DNA from: Chitinophaga hostae
GTDB taxonomy: Bacteria > Bacteroidota > Bacteroidia > Chitinophagales > Chitinophagaceae
Direction of reading: 5' to 3'
Assembly: GCF_018224885.1 (NCBI RefSeq)
Contig: NZ_JAGTXB010000001.1
Location: forward strand, 682,001-746,000
DNA: 64,000 nucleotides
Shown here: positions 9,453-17,936 of the stretch, in pieces
Layout of the letters: every line of letters begins with the position of its first letter
Position numbering within the stretch: position 1 is the first letter of the stretch
Program-made: the position numbers and the translations under genes
Notes under the pieces: model-generated
Told to the model about the DNA's origin: nothing
What the model saw: only the letters and a program-made list of their open reading frames with translations
Databases searched by the model: none

Positions 9453-10676
9453 ATGGTCTGGCAATTTGCTTCCCGTTACTTCCGTGCAAAAAAATCTACC
9501 AATGCGATTAATATCATTGCCTGGGTAAGTGTGGTAGCTATTGCAGTGGGGACTGGCGCCCTGATTGTAATATTAAGTGTATTCAATGGTTTTGAAGGGT
9601 TAGTAAAATCCCTCTATTCCTCTTTTTATCCTGCCATAAAAATTGCCCCTGCCAGCGGTAAAACGATCCTGCTTACACCTGCCCAGCTCCAGCAAATTTC
9701 GGCGGTGCCGGGTGTAATCCATTATTCAGAAGTAATTGAAGAAAAGGCGGTGCTGCGCTACGGCGACGAGCCTACAATTGCAGTATTAAAAGGGGTTGAC
9801 GGCAACTATAACAATGTAACAGATGTTAAAAATAATATAGTCAGGGGGCGTTTCGACACCGGCGACAGCGTAGCTTACCGGGCTATACTGGGTTTGGAGC
9901 TGGAGGGCGCCCTGGGGGTAGATGTGGTGCACAGCCTGGCGCCTGTAACGGTGTATCTTCCCCGCAGGAACGTAAATGCATTTGTAACTCCCGAGGATGC
10001 GTTGAACAATGGGGTGCTATACCCGGCGGGAACTTTTGCCATTCAGCAGGAGTTCAACAGCAAATATGTGATCACCAATATTGCATTCCTCCGCAAGCTG
10101 CTGGAGCTGGGCGACCAGGAAATGTCGGCCCTGGAAATAGGAATACGGGCAGGGGCCAACGAAAAACAAATGAAACAAAAGCTGGAACAATTACTTGGCG
10201 GCAATTACAAGGTACAAACCCGGTATGAGCAAAACCAGTCGCTATACGCTATTATGCAAACGGAGAAATGGGCGGTATATGTAATACTTAGTTTTATCAT
10301 GATCATAGCAGCATTTAATATGATCGGATCTCTATATATGCTGGTGATAGAAAAACAGAAAGACATCACCATTCTCAAGGCTATGGGGGCCCGGAAATCA
10401 TTGATCATGCGTATTTTTTTGTCAGAAGGGCTGATTATTGCCGGTATCGGTACGGCTATAGGCTTTGGCTTAGGTATTTCATTCTGCCTGTTGCAACAAC
10501 ATTTTGGGATTATTAAACTGGAAGGCACTTCTTTCCTGGTAGATTCATACCCGGTAAGTATGCATGCAGAAGACTTCGGCCTGGTGTTTATTACAATAAT
10601 GGTGATCGGGGTAGCTGCCAGCTGGTACCCGGCAAGAAGAGCAGCGGTAGAGGCCATCACGCTGAAGGCAACATGA
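9453..10676 (+). CDS. LolC/LolE-type FtsX-family ABC permease
   Basis: A 407-aa inner-membrane protein with one N-terminal transmembrane helix (IIAWVSVVAIAVGTGALIVI), a large periplasmic domain (about 60-270) and three C-terminal helices (VILSFIMIIAAFNMIGSLYM, then LIIAGIGTAIGFGLGISF, then a final one near 385). This MacB/FtsX topology and the ILKAMGARKSLIMRIF motif match LolC/LolE permeases, which extract lipoproteins for transport to the outer membrane. The partner ATPase (LolD) is not adjacent. It follows rbfA with a repeat between and faces the transketolase gene across a long bidirectional terminator. Confidence 0.88.
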   Translation: MVWQFASRYFRAKKSTNAINIIAWVSVVAIAVGTGALIVILSVFNGFEGLVKSLYSSFYPAIKIAPASGKTILLTPAQLQQISAVPGVIHYSEVIEEKAVLRYGDEPTIAVLKGVDGNYNNVTDVKNNIVRGRFDTGDSVAYRAILGLELEGALGVDVVHSLAPVTVYLPRRNVNAFVTPEDALNNGVLYPAGTFAIQQEFNSKYVITNIAFLRKLLELGDQEMSALEIGIRAGANEKQMKQKLEQLLGGNYKVQTRYEQNQSLYAIMQTEKWAVYVILSFIMIIAAFNMIGSLYMLVIEKQKDITILKAMGARKSLIMRIFLSEGLIIAGIGTAIGFGLGISFCLLQQHFGIIKLEGTSFLVDSYPVSMHAEDFGLVFITIMVIGVAASWYPARRAAVEAITLKAT

Positions 10677-10719
10677 TAAAGACGACAGGGATTTGAACAC
10701 TTGATAAGTAATGATAATA

Positions 10720-10783
10720 AATAATAAAAATTAAAAAGGGTCCGTATCAGGTATGATGCGGACCCTTTTTAATTTTTATTATT
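10720..10783. terminator. Bidirectional terminator with 25-bp perfect stem
   Basis: Arms 10720-10744 and 10759-10783 are perfectly complementary over 25 bp, with an AGGGTCCG core flanked by A-rich and T-rich tails. It therefore ends with a U-run in either direction. It sits between converging genes (permease, plus; transketolase, minus). Confidence 0.9.
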
Positions 10784-10786
10784 TTA

Positions 10787-11623
10787 TTAGTAATCTCCCA
10801 ATGTTTCAGGCAGCTGGGCTAATGCTTTAGCCAGTTGTTCATCGCTTGGTGCAATACCATGCCATTCGTGGTGGCCTTCCATGAAGTCAACACCCTGACC
10901 CATTACGGTTTTCATGATAATAGCAATTGGTTTTCCCTGACCGGTAAGGCTTTTGGCTTTTTCCAGTGTTGCCACTACATCATCCATATCGTTACCGTTC
11001 ATGTGGAGTACCTGCCAGCCGAATACCTCAAATTTAGCACCTACGTCTCCCAGCCCGGCCACATCATCGGTGGTACCATCTATCTGCTGACCATTCAGAT
11101 CCACAGTGATAATGAGATTATCTACTTTATGATGGGGTGCGAACATTACAGATTCCCAGATTTGTCCTTCTTCCAGTTCACCATCTCCATGGAGGGAGAA
11201 TACCAGGTGTTTATCGTTATTCAGTTTTTTTGCGAGGGCTGCGCCTATGGCTACACTCATTCCCTGTCCCAGGGAACCGGAGGCGATACGTACGCCAGGC
11301 AGGTGTTCGTGGGTGGTGGGGTGTCCCTGCAGGCGGGAGTTCAGCTTGCGGAAAGTGCTCAGTTCCTGTACGGGAAAGTAACCTGAACGGGCCAGGGCAC
11401 TATAGAACACAGGGGAAATGTGACCATTTGAAAGGAAGAAAAGGTCCTGGTTTTTACCATCCATATCAAAAGGCTCCGGTTTATGATCCATTACCTTGAA
11501 ATACAGCGCAGTTAAGAAGTCTGCGCAACCTAAAGAGCCTCCGGGATGTCCGCTTTGAACGCCGTGTACCATCCGTACTATGTCTCTCCTTACCTGAGTG
11601 GCAATATCTTTGAGCTGTGGCAT
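10787..11623 (-). CDS. Transketolase N-terminal (thiamine-PP binding) subunit
   Basis: The 278-aa protein covers only the first, TPP/Mg-binding domain of transketolase: SGHPGGSLGCADFLTALYF near residue 25, GSLGQGMSVAIGAALAKK near 117, and the TPP motif GDGELEEGQIWE followed by DLNGQQIDG. In two-gene transketolases the second half (pyrimidine and C-terminal domains) is normally the next gene, but here the flanking genes are unrelated. The enzyme would act in the pentose phosphate pathway. Either the partner is encoded elsewhere or the protein works differently. It does not look truncated: its ends match the usual split-subunit boundaries. Confidence 0.9.
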   Translation of the reverse strand: MPQLKDIATQVRRDIVRMVHGVQSGHPGGSLGCADFLTALYFKVMDHKPEPFDMDGKNQDLFFLSNGHISPVFYSALARSGYFPVQELSTFRKLNSRLQGHPTTHEHLPGVRIASGSLGQGMSVAIGAALAKKLNNDKHLVFSLHGDGELEEGQIWESVMFAPHHKVDNLIITVDLNGQQIDGTTDDVAGLGDVGAKFEVFGWQVLHMNGNDMDDVVATLEKAKSLTGQGKPIAIIMKTVMGQGVDFMEGHHEWHGIAPSDEQLAKALAQLPETLGDY

Positions 11624-11737
11624 GATAGTTGTTAATTTTTGTGCCGCAAAACTAATAGAATTTCGTAGATTTTGTGGCTGTTGAAGGTTTTTTTTGCGAT
11701 CCCAAAGTATTAAAAAACTTGATTTTTTTAATACTTC

Positions 11738-11768
11738 TTTTCATATTTCGTTGAAATTAATATCTTTG
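11738..11768 (+). promoter_or_regulatory. Bacteroidota-type promoter for the WecA/MraY-like gene
   Basis: TATCTTTG at 11761-11768 matches the TAnnTTTG minus-7 element. TTTT at 11738-11741, 19 bp upstream, is a near match to the minus-33 TTTG. The ATG lies 18 bp downstream at 11787. Confidence 0.6.
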
Positions 11769-11786
11769 CACAATTAAGCCCCACTA

Positions 11787-12932
11787 ATGGAGAATGTATT
11801 AATTGCTACCGTCCTGAGTTTTGTTGTTACCTATTTTTCTATTCCAATACTGATTAGGGTTGCGGAATTAAAGCATTTATACGACGAGCCGGACGAAAGG
11901 AAGACACATAAGCAGCGTATACCTACGCTGGGGGGAATTGGTTTTTTCTCCGGATTCATCATCGCAGCAGCTATCTGTGTTCCCGCAATGGCTAATTCGC
12001 CGTTTCAATATATGATGGCGGCATTCTTCATAATTTTCATGGTGGGTATGAAAGATGATATTGTTGGCCTGTCTCCTTTAAAGAAACTGATTGGGCAGCT
12101 GGCAGCTTCCTTCGCCATCATTTATCTTGGTAATTTACAGATAACCAGTATGTATGGGTTCATGGGAATTTATACATTACCGCCTAATATCAGCCTTATG
12201 CTGACTTATTTCACTTTCATCGTAGTTATCAATGCTTTTAACCTGATAGATGGGGTGGATGGACATGCCGGAAGCATTGGTTTACTGGTTAGTGCGGTAT
12301 TGGGAGCTTATTTCCTGCATGTGGGTGAAATTACTTATGCTGTAATAGGCTTCGCCCTGGCTGGTGGTTTGGCCAGTTTCCTGATTTATAACATCTCCCC
12401 GGCCCGCATTTTTATGGGTGATACGGGGTCCTTACTGATAGGGCTGGTAAACGCGGTACTTATACTGAAATTTATTGATGTGGCTGGAAACCCTGTCGGA
12501 AAGATGCCGATATCGGCAACACCGGCGGTTGCCTTCGCTATTCTGATAGTACCTTTGTTCGATACTTTACGTGTATTTGCAGTACGTATGTTACAGGGAA
12601 GATCTCCTTTCTCTGCCGACAGAAATCATATCCACCACTATCTGCTTGATCTGAAACTTAATCACAGGCAAACTACGCTCGTTTCCGTAGCCATTAATGC
12701 CACTTATATCCTTGGCGCATTTGTGTTACAGGGAATGGGAGCAACCTGGTTGCTGATGGTCGTAATTGCTTCTGCTACTTTCTTTACCGGTATGCTATAC
12801 CTGGCCCGCAAAAAGAAACTGGCTGTCAAAGTTATGCCTGAACCGGTTATTCAGCCGGCAACTGCTACTACGGCAAAAGAATCCACCAAAATATTGCGTG
12901 TTACAACAGAAGGGGTGCTGCAGGATAAATAA
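11787..12932 (+). CDS. Undecaprenyl-phosphate sugar-1-phosphate transferase (WecA/MraY family)
   Basis: Polytopic glycosyltransferase family 4 protein of 381 aa, which transfers a HexNAc-1-phosphate from a UDP-sugar to undecaprenyl phosphate at the inner membrane to begin O-antigen, teichoic-type or exopolysaccharide synthesis. Family motifs are visible: DEPDERKTHKQRIPTLGG near residue 34, the catalytic-loop NAFNLIDGVDG near 150, FMGDTGSLLIG near 210 and HIHHYLLDL near 283, the last typical of WecA rather than MraY. About ten hydrophobic helices are seen. It is a single gene with its own TAnnTTTG promoter; no polysaccharide cluster is next to it. Confidence 0.88.
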   Translation: MENVLIATVLSFVVTYFSIPILIRVAELKHLYDEPDERKTHKQRIPTLGGIGFFSGFIIAAAICVPAMANSPFQYMMAAFFIIFMVGMKDDIVGLSPLKKLIGQLAASFAIIYLGNLQITSMYGFMGIYTLPPNISLMLTYFTFIVVINAFNLIDGVDGHAGSIGLLVSAVLGAYFLHVGEITYAVIGFALAGGLASFLIYNISPARIFMGDTGSLLIGLVNAVLILKFIDVAGNPVGKMPISATPAVAFAILIVPLFDTLRVFAVRMLQGRSPFSADRNHIHHYLLDLKLNHRQTTLVSVAINATYILGAFVLQGMGATWLLMVVIASATFFTGMLYLARKKKLAVKVMPEPVIQPATATTAKESTKILRVTTEGVLQDK

Positions 12933-12998
12933 TTTCCTGATAATCTACTGTTGATGCTTATTTGTAAGTATTTCTCCTTCCATTATCGTGGGCGTTAC

Positions 12999-13029
12999 TT
13001 TGACGATTAAAAGAAAACCTGTAGGTTTG
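12999..13029 (+). promoter_or_regulatory. Consensus Bacteroidota promoter for frr
   Basis: TTTG at 12999-13002, a 19-bp spacer, then TAGGTTTG at 13022-13029. This is an exact match to the TTTG-N19-TAnnTTTG consensus of Bacteroidota primary sigma factor promoters, placed 22 bp before the frr start codon. Confidence 0.8.
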
Positions 13030-13051
13030 CACGCACTTAACTATTTATGTT

Positions 13052-13615
13052 ATGCAAGATGATCTAACGCTTATCATTGATGAAGCAGCGGACTCGATGA
13101 AGAAAGCTATCGGGCACCTGGAATCGGAACTTACAAAAATCAGAGCCGGGAAAGCCAATCCGCAAATACTGGATGGTATTTTTGTTGACTACTATGGCGC
13201 GCCAACTGCATTGAACCAGGTAGCCAACGTAAGTGTTGCTGATGCCCGTACCCTGACTATACAACCATGGGAAAAAAACATGCTGCAACCTATCGAAAGG
13301 GCTATTATCGCATCTAACATCGGGCTTAATCCACAAAACGACGGGGTTATTATCCGCTTGTTCCTCCCTCCACTGACAGAAGAACGCAGAAAGGAATTTG
13401 TGAAAAGAGTCAACAATGAAGGAGAACAGGCAAAGGTTGCTACCCGGAGTATCCGTCGTGATGCAATTGAGTCTGTGAAGAAATTGCAGAAAGACGGGTT
13501 GAGTGAAGATACCGCCAAGGATGCGGAAGCAGATATACAGGGCCTGACAGACAAGCATATTGTGTTGATTGACAAGCACTGTGAGGCTAAAGAGAAAGAA
13601 ATTATGGCGATCTAA
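13052..13615 (+). CDS. frr: Ribosome recycling factor
   Basis: RRF splits post-termination ribosomes together with EF-G. The 187-aa length is normal. Hallmarks: KAIGHLESELTKIRAGKANP at the start of the helical domain, the sandwich-domain segment YYGAPTALNQVANVSV, QPWEKNMLQPIERAI, and RLFLPPLTEERRKEFVK at the hinge back into the long helices. It has a consensus promoter just upstream and a terminator just after. The pyrH gene that often precedes frr in other bacteria is absent here. Confidence 0.97.
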   Translation: MQDDLTLIIDEAADSMKKAIGHLESELTKIRAGKANPQILDGIFVDYYGAPTALNQVANVSVADARTLTIQPWEKNMLQPIERAIIASNIGLNPQNDGVIIRLFLPPLTEERRKEFVKRVNNEGEQAKVATRSIRRDAIESVKKLQKDGLSEDTAKDAEADIQGLTDKHIVLIDKHCEAKEKEIMAI

Positions 13616-13658
13616 GGGTTAGGCTTGCGCCTTTAACTCCCGGATCAATAAATATTAA

Positions 13659-13706
13659 AGCGGAGATATCGACGGATACTGATCCATTGATATCTCCGCT
13701 TCTTTT
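13659..13706. terminator. Bidirectional terminator between frr and EamA gene
   Basis: 12-bp perfect arms at 13659-13670 and 13689-13700, with a short inner GGAT/ATCC pairing, flanked by A-rich sequence on the left and a T-rich run on the right. Confidence 0.8.
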
Positions 13707-13719
13707 ATGAAAGATCTCC

Positions 13720-14607
13720 CTACTTCTCCACCGGAGCTTTGTTAGCGCTATTGACCAGGTATACACCGGATAAAATAATGCCCATACATAATATCTGTAT
13801 CCAGGTGATAGGCTCATGCGCCAACAGCCCCCAGCCTACCGCCACTAACGGTAACGCATACGCCACCATAGAAGCCAGCACTGATCCGGCACGTTTAATC
13901 AAGAGGAAAAATAATACAGCAGCAATACCAGTACCCATTACCCCCAGTACAAGACCAGCTGAAAGTGAGCGCCATGGTGCATTGGGCTGTGTAAATTGAG
14001 GAAAGAAATTACTAAACCATAATACAGGGAACGTGATAACCGCGCAAAAAAACATGGCAATAGATCCCAGCTGCAGCGACGGGAAACCTTTCAACGTATG
14101 ATGCACCAGGCTGATGTTCACGCCGTAGCTAATAGTCGCTAACACCACCAACAATGCATAATACCAATGTGCATTTGTACTGATCCCTTTGGAGGTAAAG
14201 AGTAATACCACACCAGCCAGGCCCACAAAGATGCCTGTAAGTTGTGCTTTTTTAAACGGACTTTTAAAGATGATAATGCCTGATAATAACGCCATCAATG
14301 GAACGAGCGCGTTTAAAATACCCGCCAGCGAACTATCTATTTCCGTTTCAGCCAGGCAAAAAAGAAAGGCAGGGATACCATTGCCCAGCACTCCTGAAAG
14401 TAAAATAAGCGGTATTTTCTTTACCGGTGTTTCCCGTAAAGCCTTTGGCAGAAAGGGTAGCAGCGCCACGCCGGCTGCTACCAGCCGCAAGCTTGCCACC
14501 TGGTAAGAAGTAAATGATTCCAGGCCGATCTTCATCAATATAAAAGAGCTTCCCCAGGTAAGTGATAGTAATATGAAAACTGCCCAATGAGCAAAACGTT
14601 GATGCAT
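13720..14607 (-). CDS. EamA/DMT-family transporter (RhaT-like)
   Basis: A 295-aa inner-membrane protein with about ten hydrophobic helices arranged as two EamA repeats, beginning AHWAVFILLSLTWGSSFILM, which is typical of the drug/metabolite transporter superfamily. The second repeat starts near residue 150. These proteins export amino acids or other small metabolites; the substrate cannot be predicted. The ATG at 14607 was chosen because it places the start directly before the first helix; an upstream in-frame ATG at 14649 would add 14 residues without family support. It converges with frr across a shared terminator. Confidence 0.88.
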   Translation of the reverse strand: MHQRFAHWAVFILLSLTWGSSFILMKIGLESFTSYQVASLRLVAAGVALLPFLPKALRETPVKKIPLILLSGVLGNGIPAFLFCLAETEIDSSLAGILNALVPLMALLSGIIIFKSPFKKAQLTGIFVGLAGVVLLFTSKGISTNAHWYYALLVVLATISYGVNISLVHHTLKGFPSLQLGSIAMFFCAVITFPVLWFSNFFPQFTQPNAPWRSLSAGLVLGVMGTGIAAVLFFLLIKRAGSVLASMVAYALPLVAVGWGLLAHEPITWIQILCMGIILSGVYLVNSANKAPVEK

Positions 14608-14714
14608 AGTTGTTAATTTCGAGTACAAAGGTGCAGTTATCAGCATCATTCAGCAAAATATAATCGTGTTATTGCAACACTTCTGAGCTGATTTTGTTAA
14701 ATTTATTTATAAGA

Positions 14715-15470
14715 ATGCAACACATGGGTAAAATCAAGTTGTCAGCTATCAGCACCACCGCCCCTAAAAAGCTGGATAAAGAAAAAGTAAAAGCGAAAAC
14801 CCAGGAAATTTTGGAGGAACTGGATGAACTGCAAAACCTGCTTTATGCGCAGCATAAACACAGCATACTATTGGTAGTGCAGGGAATGGATGCCAGTGGA
14901 AAAGATGGGGTAATTAAAAATGTTACCGGCACACTGAACCCGCAGGGTTGTACTGTACATTCTTTTAAGGCGCCCACCACAGAGGAGTCCGAACATGATT
15001 TTTTATGGAGAGTACACCAGCAGGCGCCGGGGAAAGGTATGATACAGGTATTTAACCGCTCGCACTATGAAGATATCCTGATACAACGGGTGCATAAATG
15101 GATTGATGAGAAGATGGTTTACAAGCGTATGGAGGCCATCAATGATTTTGAAAAACTGCTCACCGTCCACAATAACACGCATATCATCAAATGTTACCTG
15201 CATGTATCACAGGAAGCTCAACAACAGCGCCTGGTGGAACGGACCGAAGATCCGCGCAAAATGTGGAAGTATAACGAAAACGACCTGAAGGAGGCTAAGC
15301 TGTGGGATAAGTACAGGGAGGCCTACGAGGACGCCATTAACCATTGTAACTATGTACCATGGCTGATTGTACCCGCGGATCAGAACTGGTATAAAGAATA
15401 CCTGATAGCGCTAACGCTAAGGGATACACTGAAATCGCTGGATATGAAATATCCCCGTTTGAAGAAATAA
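14715..15470 (+). CDS. Polyphosphate kinase 2 family protein
   Basis: PPK2 enzymes transfer phosphate between polyphosphate and nucleotides. The 251-aa protein is a single P-loop kinase domain: Walker A GMDASGKDGVIKNV near residue 62, NRSHYEDILIQRV (Walker B region) near 115, and the lid module RTEDPRKMWKYNENDLKEA near 178. The catalytic NPQG segment after Walker A is present. The one-domain size fits class I or III enzymes that act on AMP/ADP; the class cannot be settled by eye. The ATG at 14715 is preferred to a TTG at 14694, and a second ATG is at 14724. Confidence 0.92.
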   Translation: MQHMGKIKLSAISTTAPKKLDKEKVKAKTQEILEELDELQNLLYAQHKHSILLVVQGMDASGKDGVIKNVTGTLNPQGCTVHSFKAPTTEESEHDFLWRVHQQAPGKGMIQVFNRSHYEDILIQRVHKWIDEKMVYKRMEAINDFEKLLTVHNNTHIIKCYLHVSQEAQQQRLVERTEDPRKMWKYNENDLKEAKLWDKYREAYEDAINHCNYVPWLIVPADQNWYKEYLIALTLRDTLKSLDMKYPRLKK

Positions 15471-15505
15471 TAGATTAATAATTAACGGCTTCGGAGATTA
15501 TGCTT

Positions 15506-15513
15506 TATTTTTG
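15506..15513 (+). promoter_or_regulatory. Minus-7 element upstream of mscL
   Basis: TATTTTTG matches the TAnnTTTG element and lies 33 bp before the mscL ATG. No convincing minus-33 TTTG is present. Confidence 0.45.
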
Positions 15514-15545
15514 TTCACTAGTTTTAACCACTAAAACCTTGCATT

Positions 15546-15974
15546 ATGTCGTTCATCAAAGAGTTTAAGGAATTTGCCATGAAAGGCAATGTAATGGATC
15601 TTGCTGTGGGTGTGATTATTGGTGGTGCGTTTGGAAAGATCGTTACATCTTTGGTAGATAATATCCTTATGCCCATCGTTGGATTATTTACCGGGGGGAG
15701 GAATTTTAATGACACCTTTGTACAGTTGGACAAAAGCAAAGGAATAGTGGAAACATTGGCTGACGCAAAGGCCAAAGGTGTGGCAGTATTTGCTTATGGT
15801 GCATTTATACAGAGTGTTATTGATTTTCTGATTATCGCCTTCTGTATTTTCCTGTTGGTAAAATTTATGAATAAACTGACGAAGAAGAAAGAAGAAGCCC
15901 CTGCTCCAGCTGAATTGTCGACCCAGGAAAAACTGCTCACAGAAATTCGTGACGAATTAAAGAAATCCAGATAA
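15546..15974 (+). CDS. mscL: Large-conductance mechanosensitive channel
   Basis: MscL is a homopentameric inner-membrane channel that opens under extreme membrane tension to release solutes on osmotic downshock. The 142-aa sequence has the amphipathic N-terminus ([19 protein letters not shown]), pore helix TM1 ([20 protein letters not shown]), the [20 protein letters not shown]2, and a charged C-terminal helix ([11 protein letters not shown]) after an Ala/Pro linker. Length and layout are standard. It is a single gene. Confidence 0.97.
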   Translation: MSFIKEFKEFAMKGNVMDLAVGVIIGGAFGKIVTSLVDNILMPIVGLFTGGRNFNDTFVQLDKSKGIVETLADAKAKGVAVFAYGAFIQSVIDFLIIAFCIFLLVKFMNKLTKKKEEAPAPAELSTQEKLLTEIRDELKKSR

Positions 15975-16061
15975 GATTTTATAAATACCCTGCCATCAGA
16001 TTTTTTCCCACAGAAGAAATCTGATGGCTATATATGTATACTCACCTTAAACAATAAATTG

Positions 16062-17006
16062 ATGAAAAAAATCATTTTATCCATTGCCTGCTGTATGCTA
16101 CTGTTTACAGCTGTGCATGCACAAAATGACTGGATGAAGAAGTCGAGGGAAGAAGCCGCCGGAAAAATTAAGAAAGACGCAAATGATACCATCCCGAAAA
16201 TCTGGAGAAAAGGGATGAATATTAATGTAAATATTAACCAGGGCTCATTGAGCAACTGGGCAGCGGGTGGAGACAATTTTTCCTTTTCTATTGGCTCTAA
16301 TCTTTTTGCCTGGGCATTTTATAAGAAGGGGAAACACTCCTGGGATAATGTGGCTGATCTGGCTTATGGTTATATTAATACCACCAGTTTGGGCGGACGC
16401 AAAAATGATGACCGTATAGACCTCACTTCAAAATATGGATATGAAATTGGTAAGCACTGGTACCTGAGTGGACTGGTGAATTTACGGACACAATTTGCGA
16501 ATGGATTTTTATATCCTGCAGATACTACACCGCAGTTGTCTTCCAAGTTCTTTTCACCAGCATATGTACTCGTATCACCGGGTTTCGACTATAAACCGGA
16601 CAATTCGTTTTCCTTGTTCCTCTCTCCCATTACATCCCGCTTTGTGTTTGTAATGGATGATATGCTTTCCAAACAAGGCGCTTACGGCGTAGATACCGGA
16701 AGCCATTTCAAATATGAGATTGGCGCCTATCTGTCTGCCAACTACGTCAAAACATTTGCGAAAAATATGACCTATAAAGGTCGGCTGGATTTATTTTCGG
16801 ACTACCGGCATAATCCCGGGAATATAGATGTGTTTTTTACCAATGCCCTGGAGCTAAAGGTTAACAAGTGGATCTCGGCGCTGTTGACAGTAGATATGAT
16901 ATATGATGATGATGTAAAAGTATTTGAAAATAAAGAAACTGGCGTAATGGGGCCGCGTCTGCAGATAAAGCAGGTAATAGGGGTAGGTTTCGCCGCGAAG
17001 TTCTGA
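16062..17006 (+). CDS. DUF3078-family secreted/outer-membrane protein
   Basis: The 314-aa protein begins with a signal peptide (KKIILSIACCMLLFTAVHAQ). The mature part has the features of DUF3078 proteins of Bacteroidota: NINQGSLSNWAAGGDNFSFS near residue 52, alternating aromatic beta-strand pattern throughout, and a C-terminal strand ending VGFAAKF. This resembles an outer-membrane beta-barrel. Function is unknown. The ATG at 16062 is preferred to the TTG one codon earlier. It follows mscL with about 85 bp between. Confidence 0.85.
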   Translation: MKKIILSIACCMLLFTAVHAQNDWMKKSREEAAGKIKKDANDTIPKIWRKGMNINVNINQGSLSNWAAGGDNFSFSIGSNLFAWAFYKKGKHSWDNVADLAYGYINTTSLGGRKNDDRIDLTSKYGYEIGKHWYLSGLVNLRTQFANGFLYPADTTPQLSSKFFSPAYVLVSPGFDYKPDNSFSLFLSPITSRFVFVMDDMLSKQGAYGVDTGSHFKYEIGAYLSANYVKTFAKNMTYKGRLDLFSDYRHNPGNIDVFFTNALELKVNKWISALLTVDMIYDDDVKVFENKETGVMGPRLQIKQVIGVGFAAKF

Positions 17007-17141
17007 TTCGGCGGAATTTTGTTATTTTTGATATCGCACATAGGCACAGCGTATAAAAGAAGCCTGGTTTTATGATACCGGCATTCATTTCACCCGGTGC
17101 CTTTGTGCGAATTCTTTTTAAAACAATATTAAAAGCATCAC

Positions 17142-17936
17142 GTGAGCGAACAAGCACCTGTCTATAAGATCAAATTACCGCAATTTGAAGGTCCTTTTGA
17201 CCTGTTGCTGTTCTTCATTGAGCGCGATGAACTGGATATTTACAATATCCCGATTAATACGCTTACGCAGGACTTCCTGGACTATATTCATCATATTGAA
17301 TCATTGAATATTGAGCTGGCGAGTGAATTCATTCTTTTTGTATCCACGCTGATGCGTATCAAGGCCAAGATGCTGCTGCCCCGCAAGGAGCTGGATGAAC
17401 AGGGGAATGAAATTGACCCGCGCATGGAGCTGATAGATAAGATCCTCGAATATAAGCGCTATAAGCTGGCAGCCGCGGAACTGGCGGAAATGGAAGCTGA
17501 CCGTATGCTGCAAATCAAGCGCGGAAATATAGCAAAGGAACTGGCCGACATCGGAGAAGCAACCAGTGAAGGTACCGAAGTGCAGACCCTTACACTGTTT
17601 AAGCTCACCAAGACCTTTGAAAAGATAATACAGCGCATGAAAGAGCGCGACAACAAGCCTCAACACGTGGTGTATAAGTATGACTACACTATGGAAGGCT
17701 CCAGGATGTATATGGAGGAGCTGGCAAGGGCAGAGCGTACTTTATCTTTCGAAAAAATATTTGATCACTGTAAAGACCGTGTGCACGCGATCTTCCTGTT
17801 CCTCAGTATGCTGGAACTGGTGCAGATGAAGCATATGGGAATTATGGTGGGAGAAGGAAGAAATAATTTCATTATTGAATATATTGATCCTTCCGACAGG
17901 GAGGAAGAACCCGCAGGAACTTTAATAGATGGCTGA
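17142..17936 (+). CDS. scpA: Segregation and condensation protein A
   Basis: ScpA is the kleisin of the SMC-ScpAB chromosome condensin. The 264-aa protein starts from GTG (17142) with the family N-terminus YKIKLPQFEGPFDLLLFFIE, followed by DIYNIPINTLTQDFLDYI and a winged-helix C-terminus (ARAERTLSFEKIFDHC, then FLFLSMLELVQMKHMGI). The scpB partner, often adjacent, is not here. The AraC-type gene starts 8 bp inside its 3' end, so the two may be translationally coupled despite unrelated roles. Confidence 0.94.
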   Translation: MSEQAPVYKIKLPQFEGPFDLLLFFIERDELDIYNIPINTLTQDFLDYIHHIESLNIELASEFILFVSTLMRIKAKMLLPRKELDEQGNEIDPRMELIDKILEYKRYKLAAAELAEMEADRMLQIKRGNIAKELADIGEATSEGTEVQTLTLFKLTKTFEKIIQRMKERDNKPQHVVYKYDYTMEGSRMYMEELARAERTLSFEKIFDHCKDRVHAIFLFLSMLELVQMKHMGIMVGEGRNNFIIEYIDPSDREEEPAGTLIDG

